Source of the DNA: Betaproteobacteria bacterium
Lineage (GTDB): Bacteria; Pseudomonadota; Gammaproteobacteria; Burkholderiales; SG8-41
Direction: 5' to 3'
NCBI GenBank assembly: GCA_028291945.1
Contig: JAQGNH010000177.1
Span: 1 to 34,452 of the forward strand
DNA length: 34,452 nt
The notes below the pieces were generated by a model. That model saw only the letters and a list, made by a program, of their open reading frames with translations. It did no database searches and was not told the DNA's origin. The translations under genes were made by a program, and so were the position numbers. This document shows, one piece after another, positions 1 through 7,633 of the stretch (the stretch's first letter is position 1; each line of letters begins with the position of its first letter).

Positions 1-2
1 AA

Positions 3-914
3 TTCCTGCTCGATGCGAGCTGCCGCCCGGTGACGTGGCTGTCGCTCAACAATCTGATCGAGAAGCCGGGCGCCGTCATGGCGATCCTCGATCGCATCGA
101 ACCTCTCATTCGCCGCGGCGCCATTCCGCAGATATTGACGCGGCCGTTCATGTTCGACATGAATTTACGGCGGCCCTTCCAGTTCACCGAAATGACCGCG
201 GCGAAACCCCTCTTCGATGCGACGTTCGAAAAACAGATGGCGATTTACGCCGATGCCGCCTTTCGCGAAGCGTTCAAGCAGGAGTTGAAGCAGGGACGCA
301 AATGGGCCACGCTGGCGAAGAACGTTATCGCCGTGTCGGTGGAGAATCCCGCGCTCAAGAAATATGAAGGCAGCACCGTCGGTGAGATCGCGCAGGAGCG
401 CAATCAGGATCCGAACGACGTGTTCTTCGATCTCGCCGTCGCGGACAATCTGCAAATCAAATTCGTCGTGCCGCGCGCCAACACCGACCCGGCACAGCTC
501 GCCGACATGCTGAAGGACTCGCGCACTCTGATCGGTCTGTCAGACGCAGGGGCGCATCTCGACATGCTATGCGAATCCGGATATCCCACTTACCTGCTCG
601 GGCATTGGGTGCGGGAGAAGCGCGCGCTTACGCTCGAGCGCGCAATTCAGCGCATCACGTCCGAACCGGCTGACTTCTTCGGCTTCAGAGATCGGGGACG
701 CCTGCGCATCGGAGCGGCGGCCGACATCGTGATTTTCGACGAAGACACGGTCAGCTCGCCGCTGCGGCCCACGCCGGTGAAGGATCTGCCGGCGGGCGGC
801 ACCCGCCTCTATTGCAAGGCCGAAGGAATCTCGGAGGTCATCGTCAACGGCGAGGTGCTTTATTGCAATGGCCAGCACAGTGGGGCGTTGCCGGGTAAGG
901 TTCTGCGCTCTTGA
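3..914 (+). CDS. N-acyl-D-amino-acid deacylase-type amidohydrolase (C-terminal part)
   Basis: The reading frame is open from the first in-frame codon of the window, so the N-terminus, with the first metal-binding His-x-His, lies upstream. The visible part resembles the amidohydrolase-3/D-aminoacylase family. The segment GLSDAGAHLDML carries the conserved SDAG.H aspartate of the metal site. RITSEPADFFGFRDRGRLRI followed by GAAADIVIFDED is the typical end of the barrel and return to the small beta domain. Family members hydrolyse N-acyl-D-amino acids, or related cyclic amides, in the cytoplasm. The exact substrate cannot be told from this fragment. A GTG at 30 is available, but the homologous-looking sequence continues upstream of it, so it is not the start. 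The gene ends 31 bp before a convergent gene. Confidence 0.8.
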   Translation, partial: FLLDASCRPVTWLSLNNLIEKPGAVMAILDRIEPLIRRGAIPQILTRPFMFDMNLRRPFQFTEMTAAKPLFDATFEKQMAIYADAAFREAFKQELKQGRKWATLAKNVIAVSVENPALKKYEGSTVGEIAQERNQDPNDVFFDLAVADNLQIKFVVPRANTDPAQLADMLKDSRTLIGLSDAGAHLDMLCESGYPTYLLGHWVREKRALTLERAIQRITSEPADFFGFRDRGRLRIGAAADIVIFDEDTVSSPLRPTPVKDLPAGGTRLYCKAEGISEVIVNGEVLYCNGQHSGALPGKVLRS

Positions 915-945
915 GAAACAGCGCCGCTATTTCACAGCAGTCTCT

Positions 946-1455
946 CTAGCCGCCTTCCGCCTGGATCGGCGTAAGGCCGCCGCACTTGATTGTGCCGGCG
1001 ATTTTCTCGCCGCCGGCTGTCACCGCTGCGATAGTAATCGTGGCGCCGCTCCCGTTCCTTTGCACCGTGGCTTGTGCCGATCCCTTCGCGTCTTTCTTTG
1101 CGCCGCCCTTGACCGTATCGACCTCATAGCGCTTGCTGCCACTGGCGACGAGCAACGTCACCATATCCGTGCCGTTCTTCGGCTGCCAGAGGGTCAGGCT
1201 CAGGGACTCTGCGCCTGCGCTGTGCGAGACGGCGAACTGCGAAGCGGCAACGCCGTAGATGCTTCCCCGCTCGGCCATCCGGCACTCGCCGGTGCCGCTC
1301 GCGTTGTACTTACTCGCACCGACTTGTAGATGGACTTCGACGGGCACACCGGCGGCTGCCTGTCCGGCCTGTCGCCGCATCTGCGCGTGCAGCGAAGTCA
1401 CGCAGACGGCGAGCGCTGCGGCTGCGATGAATACGGATAACGTTTTCGAATGCAT
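946..1455 (-). CDS. Secreted protein of unknown function (169 aa)
   Basis: The product begins with a clear Sec signal peptide: a short basic start, a hydrophobic stretch at about residues 6-22, and a likely cleavage after LHA. It is therefore probably periplasmic. I recognise no domain. The mature part is rich in beta-formers, Gly, Ala and Thr. It has one Cys near CRMAE and one near KCGG that could form a disulfide. A GAGG sequence sits about 7 nt before the ATG. It follows the other secreted gene on this strand after 26 bp and is probably co-transcribed with it. The C-terminal part (segment TITIAAVTAGGEKIAGTIKC) looks like a beta-sandwich, but that is inference only. Confidence 0.65.
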   Translation of the reverse strand: MHSKTLSVFIAAAALAVCVTSLHAQMRRQAGQAAAGVPVEVHLQVGASKYNASGTGECRMAERGSIYGVAASQFAVSHSAGAESLSLTLWQPKNGTDMVTLLVASGSKRYEVDTVKGGAKKDAKGSAQATVQRNGSGATITIAAVTAGGEKIAGTIKCGGLTPIQAEGG

Positions 1456-1481
1456 GATATGCCTCGCATAAAAAGAGCGCG

Positions 1482-2426
1482 TCAGCGCTGCATTACGGAC
1501 CGGACCGCGTTCAGGTCGATCTTTCCGAGTAGCTGTGTCGTCACCTCGTCATTGCCCAGGATGCGCACGCTCACGTCCTGCACGCGGGTCGTCGGCGCAG
1601 ATAGGTCGAACGGGCTTGCCGCGTAGTTTCCGAAATGCTTCCAGTCTCCGAACAGGAGATGCGTGGCGCCCCTGGCTTGGCGCAACGCAAGCGGCACGCC
1701 TGCAACCGATACCGGTTTCGACCCGCGAACCTGCATTTGGCCCGAGTTGGTCAAGAGGGACACTGACGCGACACGGCGGTTGGCGAGCTCCTCTTCGGCG
1801 CGCGCGAACGCGGCTTCGGTAGACACCTTGCTTTGGGCCTCCCGCTGCCGGCGCTCGCCTTCGCGAAGCTCCATCAGCTCTTTGCGCGGCGGGTTCATGG
1901 CGGCACGGTACTCGCGCAACTCCTGGCTCGCTTTTTTCTGGCCCTCGCTGTCACCTGCGCGACGCGCGGCCTGGTACGCCGTCGTCGCGTCCTTTTCCTT
2001 GCGCTGCAGCTCGACAATGCTGTGCTCCAGCGCTTGCGCGCGCGCCTGCTCCTCCGCGCCGGCCGCAGCGGGAGTGGCCGGGACTGGAGCCGCAGCAGCG
2101 GCCTTTGCGGAAGCGGGCGTCGGCGCCGGATCGTCGCGCAGGAAGCTGCGGATTACCAGTACGCTGACTGGCTGCGGGATCATTTTTTTGCTGGCTGAAT
2201 CTAGGCATGATCCGGAGGCGATGTCAGTGCGGTCCTGGTCGCGGACTTTCCAGCCCGGCGGGGCCGGAGGCAACATCGGCAGCAGCCGCGCGGCGACGCG
2301 CTCGCCCGCCGCTTTCTCGGCGGCAGCGAGCGCGCGGGGCATGCAGGACCCGCCGGCAGCTAAGACCCCCGACGCAAAAAGCAATGCCGACGCGGCGGCG
2401 AGCCCCTCGAAAATGGCTTTATGCAT
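1482..2426 (-). CDS. Secreted coiled-coil protein of unknown function (314 aa)
   Basis: I chose the ATG at 2426 rather than the longer frame from 2480. A GAGGA sits about 7 nt upstream, and this start gives a clean signal peptide (MHKAIFEGL, then a hydrophobic run ending GVLA-AG). The mature protein has two Cys residues in the first 75 positions. A low-complexity Ala/Pro linker at about 110-140 is followed by a strongly charged heptad-like coiled coil at about 140-225, rich in E, R, K and Q. A C-terminal globular part has predicted strands. No family is recognised. The linker and coiled coil suggest a periplasmic protein that spans or oligomerises. It is the first gene of a probable two-gene unit with the secreted protein at 946-1455. 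Confidence 0.65.
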   Translation of the reverse strand: MHKAIFEGLAAASALLFASGVLAAGGSCMPRALAAAEKAAGERVAARLLPMLPPAPPGWKVRDQDRTDIASGSCLDSASKKMIPQPVSVLVIRSFLRDDPAPTPASAKAAAAAPVPATPAAAGAEEQARAQALEHSIVELQRKEKDATTAYQAARRAGDSEGQKKASQELREYRAAMNPPRKELMELREGERRQREAQSKVSTEAAFARAEEELANRRVASVSLLTNSGQMQVRGSKPVSVAGVPLALRQARGATHLLFGDWKHFGNYAASPFDLSAPTTRVQDVSVRILGNDEVTTQLLGKIDLNAVRSVMQR

Positions 2427-2544
2427 GGCCGTCCTCGTATTCAGCAGTTCGCGCGCGTCGTCGAATCGCGGTCGACGCACTCAGAGCGCGCCACAACGAT
2501 TTTAGGGTCTGAACGAGCGCTGCTCAACGGCCGAAAAGACGGAG

Positions 2545-3951
2545 CTAGAGTTGCGGATCAAAGAAAGCGGCGGTGTGCTCGAGCGCCTTCTCGTACCACG
2601 GGCGGCTCCTCCACTCCTCGTAGGTGATGCGCCGCGCGCGCTTGAGGTCGTTTTCGAATTCGGCGATCTGGCGCTGCGCGAAGGCAGCGTCGTAGACATT
2701 GAGGTTGGCCTCATCGTTGAGGCGAAAGGAGCGGCTGTCGAAATTGGTCGAGCCAACCGATGTCCACAAGCTGTCGATCACGAGCACTTTGCAATGGAAC
2801 ATGGTGGGCTCGTATTCATAGACTTCGCCGCCCTGCTCGAGGATACGGCCCCAGTGAGCGCGCGAGGCGCGGCGCACCAGCCAGGAATCGGTCTCTTTTC
2901 CGGGCGTGATGATGCGAATGCGTACGCCGCGCTTTAGCGCCGCGACGATATGGTCCATGGTGTGACTGTCAGGGATGAAATACGCCATCGACAGGTCGAT
3001 GGTGTGCCGCGCGGCGGCAATCGACAGCAGATACATGAGCTGAACACTTTCTGCGCCGCCTTCGACCGAGCTCTTGAACATCTGCGCCGGCAATGACCCC
3101 TTGGGTTCGAGCGGCGGAAAGTAGTCGTTGCCGTGAAGGACGGCGCCCGTGGCCTGGGTCCAGTTGTCGCCGAAGGCGCCCTGCAGCTGCGCTACAGTCG
3201 GGCCGTCGACGCGGTAGTGAGTATCGCGCCAGTGGTCCTTGTCCTGTGCGTTGCCGCGCCACTCATCTGCGATGCCGACCCCGCCGGTGAACCCGATTCG
3301 CCCGTCGATCACCAGCAGCTTGCGGTGCGTGCGGTGGTTGAGATGCCGGTACCTGAACCACTGTGGCCGATGGTACTTCATGATCTCGACTCCAGCCCGG
3401 CCCATCTCGTTGAGCGAGTCCTGGTCCATCTTGTGGCTTCCCTCCCAGTCGAGCAGCACGTGCACTTTCACGCCGCTGCGCGCGCGCTCGGCGAGCGCAT
3501 CAGCGAACTGCTTGCCGACTTCGCCTTTCCAGTAGATGTAGCTCTCGAACGTGATTGTCTTCTTTGCAGAGCGGATGGCCTCGAGCATCGCGGTAAAGAT
3601 CTGGTCGCCGTTGATGAGTGTATCGACCTTGTTGCCTGGAAGCAGCGGCGGGCCGAGCAATACGCCCATCGAGCGCAGGAACTCGCCGTCGGCGACGGCG
3701 TAGCGGTGATCGATGTGCTGCGTGATGTGCGCCGGCGCGCGGCTGAAAATGATGCCCCAGATCGTGACGCCGATGAGCGCGAGCCCCACTACGATCGCGA
3801 TGCCCGCGACGGGTATTTGGATACCGAGGAGATCGACGCGCTTTGCCCAGATGCCGCTGATGGGCAACGTCCTGCCGAATGCCTTGAGGTGCTCCGTCTT
3901 TTCCGCCCGTTTCGGTTTTTTCGTCATTGCGCGTTCGCTTTTTTTCGTCAT
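2545..3951 (-). CDS. cls: Cardiolipin synthase (phospholipase D superfamily)
   Basis: The 468-aa protein has one N-terminal membrane helix at about residues 45-69, followed by two phospholipase D domains. Each domain carries an HxKxxxxD motif: H209/K211/D216 in HRKLLVID and H386/K388/D393 in HCKVLVID, the second followed by GSTNFDSRS. This arrangement is that of bacterial cardiolipin synthases, which condense two phosphatidylglycerols, or phosphatidylglycerol with another donor, at the inner membrane. The ATG at 3951 has an AGG at the right spacing. The second in-frame ATG at 3927 has none. The first 12 codons contain a duplicated MTKK element from a small DNA repeat. Which Cls subtype this is cannot be decided here. 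It stands alone on the minus strand. Confidence 0.9.
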   Translation of the reverse strand: MTKKSERAMTKKPKRAEKTEHLKAFGRTLPISGIWAKRVDLLGIQIPVAGIAIVVGLALIGVTIWGIIFSRAPAHITQHIDHRYAVADGEFLRSMGVLLGPPLLPGNKVDTLINGDQIFTAMLEAIRSAKKTITFESYIYWKGEVGKQFADALAERARSGVKVHVLLDWEGSHKMDQDSLNEMGRAGVEIMKYHRPQWFRYRHLNHRTHRKLLVIDGRIGFTGGVGIADEWRGNAQDKDHWRDTHYRVDGPTVAQLQGAFGDNWTQATGAVLHGNDYFPPLEPKGSLPAQMFKSSVEGGAESVQLMYLLSIAAARHTIDLSMAYFIPDSHTMDHIVAALKRGVRIRIITPGKETDSWLVRRASRAHWGRILEQGGEVYEYEPTMFHCKVLVIDSLWTSVGSTNFDSRSFRLNDEANLNVYDAAFAQRQIAEFENDLKRARRITYEEWRSRPWYEKALEHTAAFFDPQL

Positions 3952-4375
3952 CGTGGCCTCGTCGGAAATCAGGCTAAAGGTGCGGGGCGAAGAGCACGAG
4001 GAAATGTTCCCACGCTTTCCGGGTTGACGCCTGGCCGAACCCTACGTCGTACTAACGCGTCGCTATTTTTCTTCGTGCCTGCCTCAAAGCCCGCGACCTG
4101 GCGCTCGGCAAAATCGCAGTCAGTCGCCGCACGCTTCGCAATGATCGCCATTCAGTAGCATCGATTGCTGAAAAACCGAGCTGCTTGGCGCGCTGCTCGA
4201 CAGCGCTGAGTATGTCCGGGGCACATTTCGAAAAGTGTATGCCAACAGAGTGTGCCATTCGCGACGTCTACAGTTGATGATCCCCACAGCATCACTCGGC
4301 GTCGCTGGATGACGACGCCATAACACTGACGTATTGCGTCAGCATGTGACGAACTTGTGCGCGTACTTGCTCCGC
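3952..4375 (+). other. Gene-poor intergenic stretch between cls and the c-di-GMP riboswitch
   Basis: I find no convincing gene in this stretch. Two small inverted repeats are visible: GGCGTCG/CGACGCC with an 8-nt loop at 4298-4319, and TGACG-5-CGTCA at 4327-4341. The second lies about 35 bp upstream of a possible -10 element and could be a regulator site for the riboswitch transcript. Neither is followed by a T-tract, so they are not terminators. Confidence 0.4.
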
Positions 4376-4381
4376 TCTAAT
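4376..4381 (+). promoter_or_regulatory. Possible -10 element for the c-di-GMP riboswitch transcript
   Basis: TCTAAT matches five of six bases of the sigma70 -10 consensus. It would place a transcription start near 4388-4390, directly before the aptamer. The upstream TTGTGC is only a weak -35 and the spacing is short (15 nt), so the call is tentative. Confidence 0.3.
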
Positions 4382-4390
4382 TAACTTTTG

Positions 4391-4485
4391 TGTCGAACCG
4401 AAAGGGCAAACCCGACCGAAAGGCGGGGACGCAAAGTCACCGGCCTAACGAGCAGTCGCTCTAAGGCAGCGGAACCGCCGAAGTC
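4391..4485 (+). promoter_or_regulatory. Cyclic-di-GMP-I (GEMM-I) riboswitch aptamer
   Basis: The conserved GEMM blocks appear in order: AGGGCAAACC (4403-4412), a hairpin capped by a GAAA tetraloop (CCCG-A-CC-GAAA-GG-CGGG), GGGACGCAAAG (4426-4436), CCGGCCTAA (4440-4448), a second hairpin GAGC-AGTC-GCTC, and TAAGGCAGCGG (4462-4472). CCTAA and TAAGG around the second hairpin form the tetraloop receptor that docks the GAAA loop in this class. Members of the family bind cyclic di-GMP between the two helices and change transcription or translation of the downstream gene. The next gene on the strand begins at 4618. Outer limits are approximate. Confidence 0.9.
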
Positions 4486-4497
4486 GTGAAGGTCTGA

Positions 4498-4519
4498 GCC
4501 GCCTGTTCTTCAGGCTGGC
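4498..4519 (+). other. Hairpin downstream of the riboswitch, candidate expression platform
   Basis: GCC-GCCTG, loop TTCTT, CAGGC-T-GGC can form an eight-pair stem with one bulge just after the aptamer. It has no T-tract, so it does not look like a classical intrinsic terminator. It could be an anti-antiterminator or a stem that alters access to the downstream ribosome site. The role is inferred from position only. Confidence 0.35.
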
Positions 4520-4617
4520 GCACCCCCGCCTCTTCAGTTCCGTACACGTGAATTGCTCGTTGCCTTGCCTCATTGCGCGGCTTCGGCCTTACGATGAACT
4601 TTGAGATGGAGTTGACC

Positions 4618-4878
4618 ATGCGAAACGAAGAGACCATCAAAGCAGACTTCGATTATGCACTCCTCATGATACGGGGAGGATACGCAACCATTCAACAAGC
4701 AGCGCGCATCTGCGGGCTTCCACAGGCGGCTTTACAAGCCTATGTGGACGGCGCCGTCCCCCCGTTGCCCCCGGCGCAGGCAAGACGCGCGCGTTTGCCG
4801 AGCTTCTGGGAGCAGGAATCAGCCGAGCCCGTCAGAGAAAGCGTCGTAGCGTCAAGCCCGATCACGCAGGAGCGCTGA
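4618..4878 (+). CDS. Small HTH-like protein under a c-di-GMP riboswitch (86 aa)
   Basis: I chose the ATG at 4618 because GATGGAG lies 6 nt upstream. The in-frame ATGs at 4594 and 4606 lack such a site. The product is a short soluble protein with no signal peptide. Residues of about 20-45, including ATIQQAARICGLPQAALQAY, resemble a helix-turn-helix of the 'recruit by Q/A-rich helix, then GLP turn' kind. The C-terminal third is Pro/Arg rich and probably disordered. I do not recognise the family. Its position 130 nt after the aptamer, with no other gene between, implies that its expression responds to cyclic di-GMP. A small DNA-binding adaptor is the natural guess, but it is inference. No partner gene is adjacent on the same strand until the solute-binding protein at 5076. 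Confidence 0.7.
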   Translation: MRNEETIKADFDYALLMIRGGYATIQQAARICGLPQAALQAYVDGAVPPLPPAQARRARLPSFWEQESAEPVRESVVASSPITQER

Positions 4879-5024
4879 GTTGATGCCCCGGCAGCGGGCG
4901 AGTGTCAGCTTGACGCACCTTAACGCAATTGCTGCCGCAGACATTCCCCAGACGCCATTTCGTGTAATCGCGAGTACCGAAGCGATGTAACGATCTCGTG
5001 GCGTACGTCGGATGCGAGCAGTAT

Positions 5025-5049
5025 GATTGCCATCGTTTTTGGGGCAATC
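5025..5049 (+). other. Leader hairpin ahead of the first Bug gene
   Basis: GATTGCC (5025-5031) and GGCAATC (5043-5049) form a perfect seven-pair stem with an 11-nt T-rich loop. It ends 26 nt before the start codon and a few nt before the ribosome-binding site. It might stabilise the message or mark a small operator. No function is known. Confidence 0.3.
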
Positions 5050-5075
5050 CGATGTAGCGAGTTTGGGGGATGGAA

Positions 5076-6059
5076 ATGAAATCGTATCTCGCAATGACAG
5101 TGCTCTCGATCGTCGTGTTCACAACGTGCACTCAAGCGGCGCAGCGAGGCGGGTCCGACAGCGCGGGCGTAAATTATCCCGTCCGGCCGATCCGCGTGAT
5201 CGTGCCGCAGGGGCCGGGCGGCAGCAACGACATCATGGCGCGCTACATCGGCGGCATGCTCGGTGAACGCCTCGGCCGTCAGGTGGTGATCGACAACCGC
5301 GCGGGCGCCGAAGGTATGATTGGCACCGAGATCGTCGCTCGGGCAAACCCCGATGGCTATACGCTGCTGATGGCCTCGACAGCGTTTACGATGAATCCAG
5401 CCGTGGTCCGTAAGCTGCCGTACGACCCGATCAAGGACTTCGACTGGGTCGCCATGCTCGGCAACGGACCCGTCTTGATCATCGTTGGGCCGGCCGCACC
5501 GGTTAACTCGTTGCAGGACCTGATCGCGCTGGCCAAGTCCAAGCAGAACTACATCACCATGGCTTCGGCGGGTGGATTCATGCACTTCGTTTCGGCGATG
5601 TTTCGCAGCCAGGCCGGCTTCAAAGGCGAGATCGCACTCTACAAGGGCGGCGCGCCAGCTTTGATCGACGTGATGTCAGGCCAGGCGCACATGGCAGTAG
5701 CGACGCTTCCGACGGCGAATGCAGCTTTGCGCACAGGAAAGGTGAAGCCGCTCGCGGTCGGCGCCGCAAAGCGCCTCGCAAGCCTGCCCGACGTGCCCAC
5801 CGCCGCCGAGGCCGGGCTGGCGTACGAGGCAGCGATCTGGTGGGCGTGGGCGACGACAGCAGGCACGCCGGCCGCCGTCATCAACAAGATGAATACCGAG
5901 GTCGGGGCGATACTCCAGCTACCGGAAACGGCGCGGCGATTCGCTGCCGAGAGTGCGGAGGTCGACATCCGCACGCCCGCGGAAATTCGCAAGATGATCC
6001 CCATCGACCTCGCGAAGTGGGACAAGGTCGCCAAGGACGCTGGCATGCAGAAGCAGTGA
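5076..6059 (+). CDS. Bug/TctC family periplasmic solute-binding protein (327 aa)
   Basis: The family captures carboxylates and related small molecules in the periplasm, for tripartite tricarboxylate transporters or for sensing. Its landmarks are all present: YPVRPIRVIVPQGPGGSND at the start of the mature domain, VVIDNRAGAEG, PDGYTLL, LPYDPIKDF, and a C-terminal IDLAKWDKVAKDAG. A hydrophobic signal sequence covers about residues 3-20. The ATG at 5076 has GGGGG six nt upstream. The ATG at 5070 abuts the G-run and is less likely. The binding-loop part, with ASAGGFMHFVS in place of the common SSGxGxxxHL, departs from the other copies here and suggests a different ligand. The gene is not in an obvious operon and no TctA/TctB genes are near. 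Confidence 0.9.
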   Translation: MKSYLAMTVLSIVVFTTCTQAAQRGGSDSAGVNYPVRPIRVIVPQGPGGSNDIMARYIGGMLGERLGRQVVIDNRAGAEGMIGTEIVARANPDGYTLLMASTAFTMNPAVVRKLPYDPIKDFDWVAMLGNGPVLIIVGPAAPVNSLQDLIALAKSKQNYITMASAGGFMHFVSAMFRSQAGFKGEIALYKGGAPALIDVMSGQAHMAVATLPTANAALRTGKVKPLAVGAAKRLASLPDVPTAAEAGLAYEAAIWWAWATTAGTPAAVINKMNTEVGAILQLPETARRFAAESAEVDIRTPAEIRKMIPIDLAKWDKVAKDAGMQKQ

Positions 6060-6184
6060 CCGGCAGGACGGTGTCCGAAGAAATCCGGTTACATCGCGCG
6101 CGAGAGTCCAATTGAGAAATAGCGGAGTCGCCGGCGATCTGACGTTGGACTAAGCTGGCGCGATAGAGTGAGACGGAGATTGCC

Positions 6185-6595
6185 ATGCACATTGAAGGTG
6201 GATGTCATTGCGGTTACATCACGTTCGAGGCCGATGTAGATCCCGGCGCGGTGAGAATCTGTCATTGCACCGATTGCCAGACGCTGACCGGCTCTGCATA
6301 TCGCGTGACAGTTCCCGCGCCAAAACATCTGTTCAAGCTTCTCTCCGGGCAACCCAAGATCTACGTGAAGACTGCCGAAAGCGGAACTAAACGCGCACAC
6401 GGATTTTGTCCCGAATGCGGGACGCCCATCTATGCCACCGCGGCGGTCAGCAATCCGGATACATTCGGTATCCGCGTCGGAACCGTACGCCAGAGATCCG
6501 AGCTGCGGCCAAAGAAACAAAGCTGGTGTCGTTCTGCGCTGGACTGGGTCATGAATCTGGAATCGCTGCCGCAAAGTCCGAAGCAATCCGCTTGA
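6185..6595 (+). CDS. GFA/CENP-V family zinc protein (136 aa)
   Basis: The protein shows the zinc-binding cysteine pattern of the GFA family: C7-x-C9 in GGCHCG, C26-x-C28-x2-C31 in CHCTDCQ, and C75-x2-C78 in FCPECG. The length matches family members, which bind two zinc ions. A few act on glutathione adducts such as S-hydroxymethylglutathione, but most are uncharacterised, so the reaction is unknown. GGAG precedes the ATG at suitable spacing. The gene is followed after 27 bp by a Bug protein gene and then a VOC protein gene, and the three probably form one operon. A role in handling a thiol-adducted or aldehyde product of the imported substrate would fit, but is inference. Confidence 0.88.
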   Translation: MHIEGGCHCGYITFEADVDPGAVRICHCTDCQTLTGSAYRVTVPAPKHLFKLLSGQPKIYVKTAESGTKRAHGFCPECGTPIYATAAVSNPDTFGIRVGTVRQRSELRPKKQSWCRSALDWVMNLESLPQSPKQSA

Positions 6596-6610
6596 TAAAT
6601 TTCTGGCGCT

Positions 6611-6625
6611 AAGGGACCTGCCATT
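6611..6625 (+). promoter_or_regulatory. Ribosome-binding site and ATT start codon of the second Bug gene
   Basis: AAGGGA (6611-6616) lies six nt ahead of an in-frame ATT (6623-6625). No ATG, GTG or TTG occurs in this frame between the TAA at 6596 and the GTG at 6770, which is inside the conserved domain. Translation from the ATT gives a complete signal peptide, so this is the best-supported start. Confidence 0.65.
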
Positions 6626-7606
6626 CGTAACTGCGGAAAACCTACTGCAGCTGCAGCGTTCCATCTGCTGCTGTTCATCTCTGCGCTGAGCGCCGGCGCT
6701 GCGTGTGCGCAATATCCGCTTCGGCCTGTTCGACTGATCGTTCCATTCGCGCCCGGTGGTGCAACCGACGTGATCGCTCGTATCGTCGCGGCAAAGCTCA
6801 CCGACGCGCTTGGGCAACAGGTGATTACGGACAATCGCGCGGGCGGTGGCGGCAACATCGGTTATGGGCTCGCCGCCAGCGCCGCGCCCGACGGTTATAC
6901 GGTGCTCATCATGAGCTCGAGCTTCCTGGTAAACCACGCGCTATACCCGAAAGCGCCTTACGACCCGAACCGCAGCTTCATCGCCATAACCAATATGGCG
7001 GGCGCGCCGGCAGTCATCGTTGTGCATCCGTCAGTACCTGTGAAGAGCATTCCCGACCTGGTCAGACTGGCGAAGGCAAGTCCGGGCAAGTTCAATATCG
7101 CGACGCCCGGCGTGGGCACCCTTCCGGATCTCTCTGCGGCTCTGCTCAAGCTCACAGAGAAAGTCGATATCGTCTCCGTGCCGTACAGCGGCGCTGCGCC
7201 GGCACTGGGCGCAGTGCTCGCGAATCAGGTGCAGAGCGCATACATGGCGCTGCCCACTGTCGTTCAGCACGTCCAGAGCGGGCGGCTGCGGGGTCTCGCC
7301 GTGACGTCGGCAAAACGCGCTTCGTCCATGCCCGAGGTGCTCACGGTATCGGAGCAGGGGCTGGTCGATCATGAATCGGAGATCCCCAACGGCGTCATGG
7401 TGCCTGCAGGCACGTCTGCCGCGATCGTGCACCGGCTGTACAAGGAGGTCACCGCCATCGTGGCGCAGCCCGACACCCGCGAACGCATTCTCGGCCTCGG
7501 ATACACGGTCATATCGAGCACCCCGGAGCAGTTTGCCGCGCAGATCGGGAACGAGGTTGCGAAATGGGGTAAGGTGATCAGGAGCGCCGGGATCAAAGCC
7601 GAGTAG
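6623..7606 (+). CDS. Bug/TctC solute-binding protein with a rare ATT start (327 aa)
   Basis: From the ATT the product opens with a basic n-region (RNCGKP), a hydrophobic core (AFHLLLFISALSAGA) and the cleavage motif ACA-Q, followed by YPLRPVRLIVPFAPGGATD. The whole domain is intact: VITDNRAGGGGNIG, PDGYTVLI, a KAPYDPNRSF variant of the usual LPYDPIKDF, SGAAPALGAVLANQ and the C-terminal EVAKWGKVIRSAGI. A start at the first conventional codon (GTG 6770) would remove the signal peptide and the first ligand loop. The length from ATT equals that of the neighbouring paralogue. It sits between the GFA protein and the VOC protein with gaps of 27 bp each. It differs from the paralogues in the second ligand loop (ATPGVGTLPDLSAAL). 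Confidence 0.88.
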   Translation: MRNCGKPTAAAAFHLLLFISALSAGAACAQYPLRPVRLIVPFAPGGATDVIARIVAAKLTDALGQQVITDNRAGGGGNIGYGLAASAAPDGYTVLIMSSSFLVNHALYPKAPYDPNRSFIAITNMAGAPAVIVVHPSVPVKSIPDLVRLAKASPGKFNIATPGVGTLPDLSAALLKLTEKVDIVSVPYSGAAPALGAVLANQVQSAYMALPTVVQHVQSGRLRGLAVTSAKRASSMPEVLTVSEQGLVDHESEIPNGVMVPAGTSAAIVHRLYKEVTAIVAQPDTRERILGLGYTVISSTPEQFAAQIGNEVAKWGKVIRSAGIKAE

Positions 7607-7633
7607 GACCCACTTCAGACAAGGAGTATTTCG

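Noticed and set aside
3133-4158. 341-residue plus-strand frame across the cardiolipin synthase gene
   Set aside because: It lies antisense to a gene with clear phospholipase D motifs, has no ribosome site and a low-quality Arg/Asp/Ala-rich composition typical of shadow frames in GC-rich DNA.
4052-4258. Small minus-strand frame (68 aa) between cls and the riboswitch
   Set aside because: It has no clear ribosome-binding site and no recognisable domain, and the composition gives no support. Not enough to call a gene.
4298-4319. GGCGTCG/CGACGCC hairpin as a terminator for the cls region
   Set aside because: There is no T-tract on either strand, and the neighbouring gene ends elsewhere. It is listed only as a small inverted repeat.
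6770-7606. Bug protein starting at GTG 6770
   Set aside because: This start removes the signal peptide and the first conserved ligand loop. The ATT at 6623 with its ribosome site gives the full protein.
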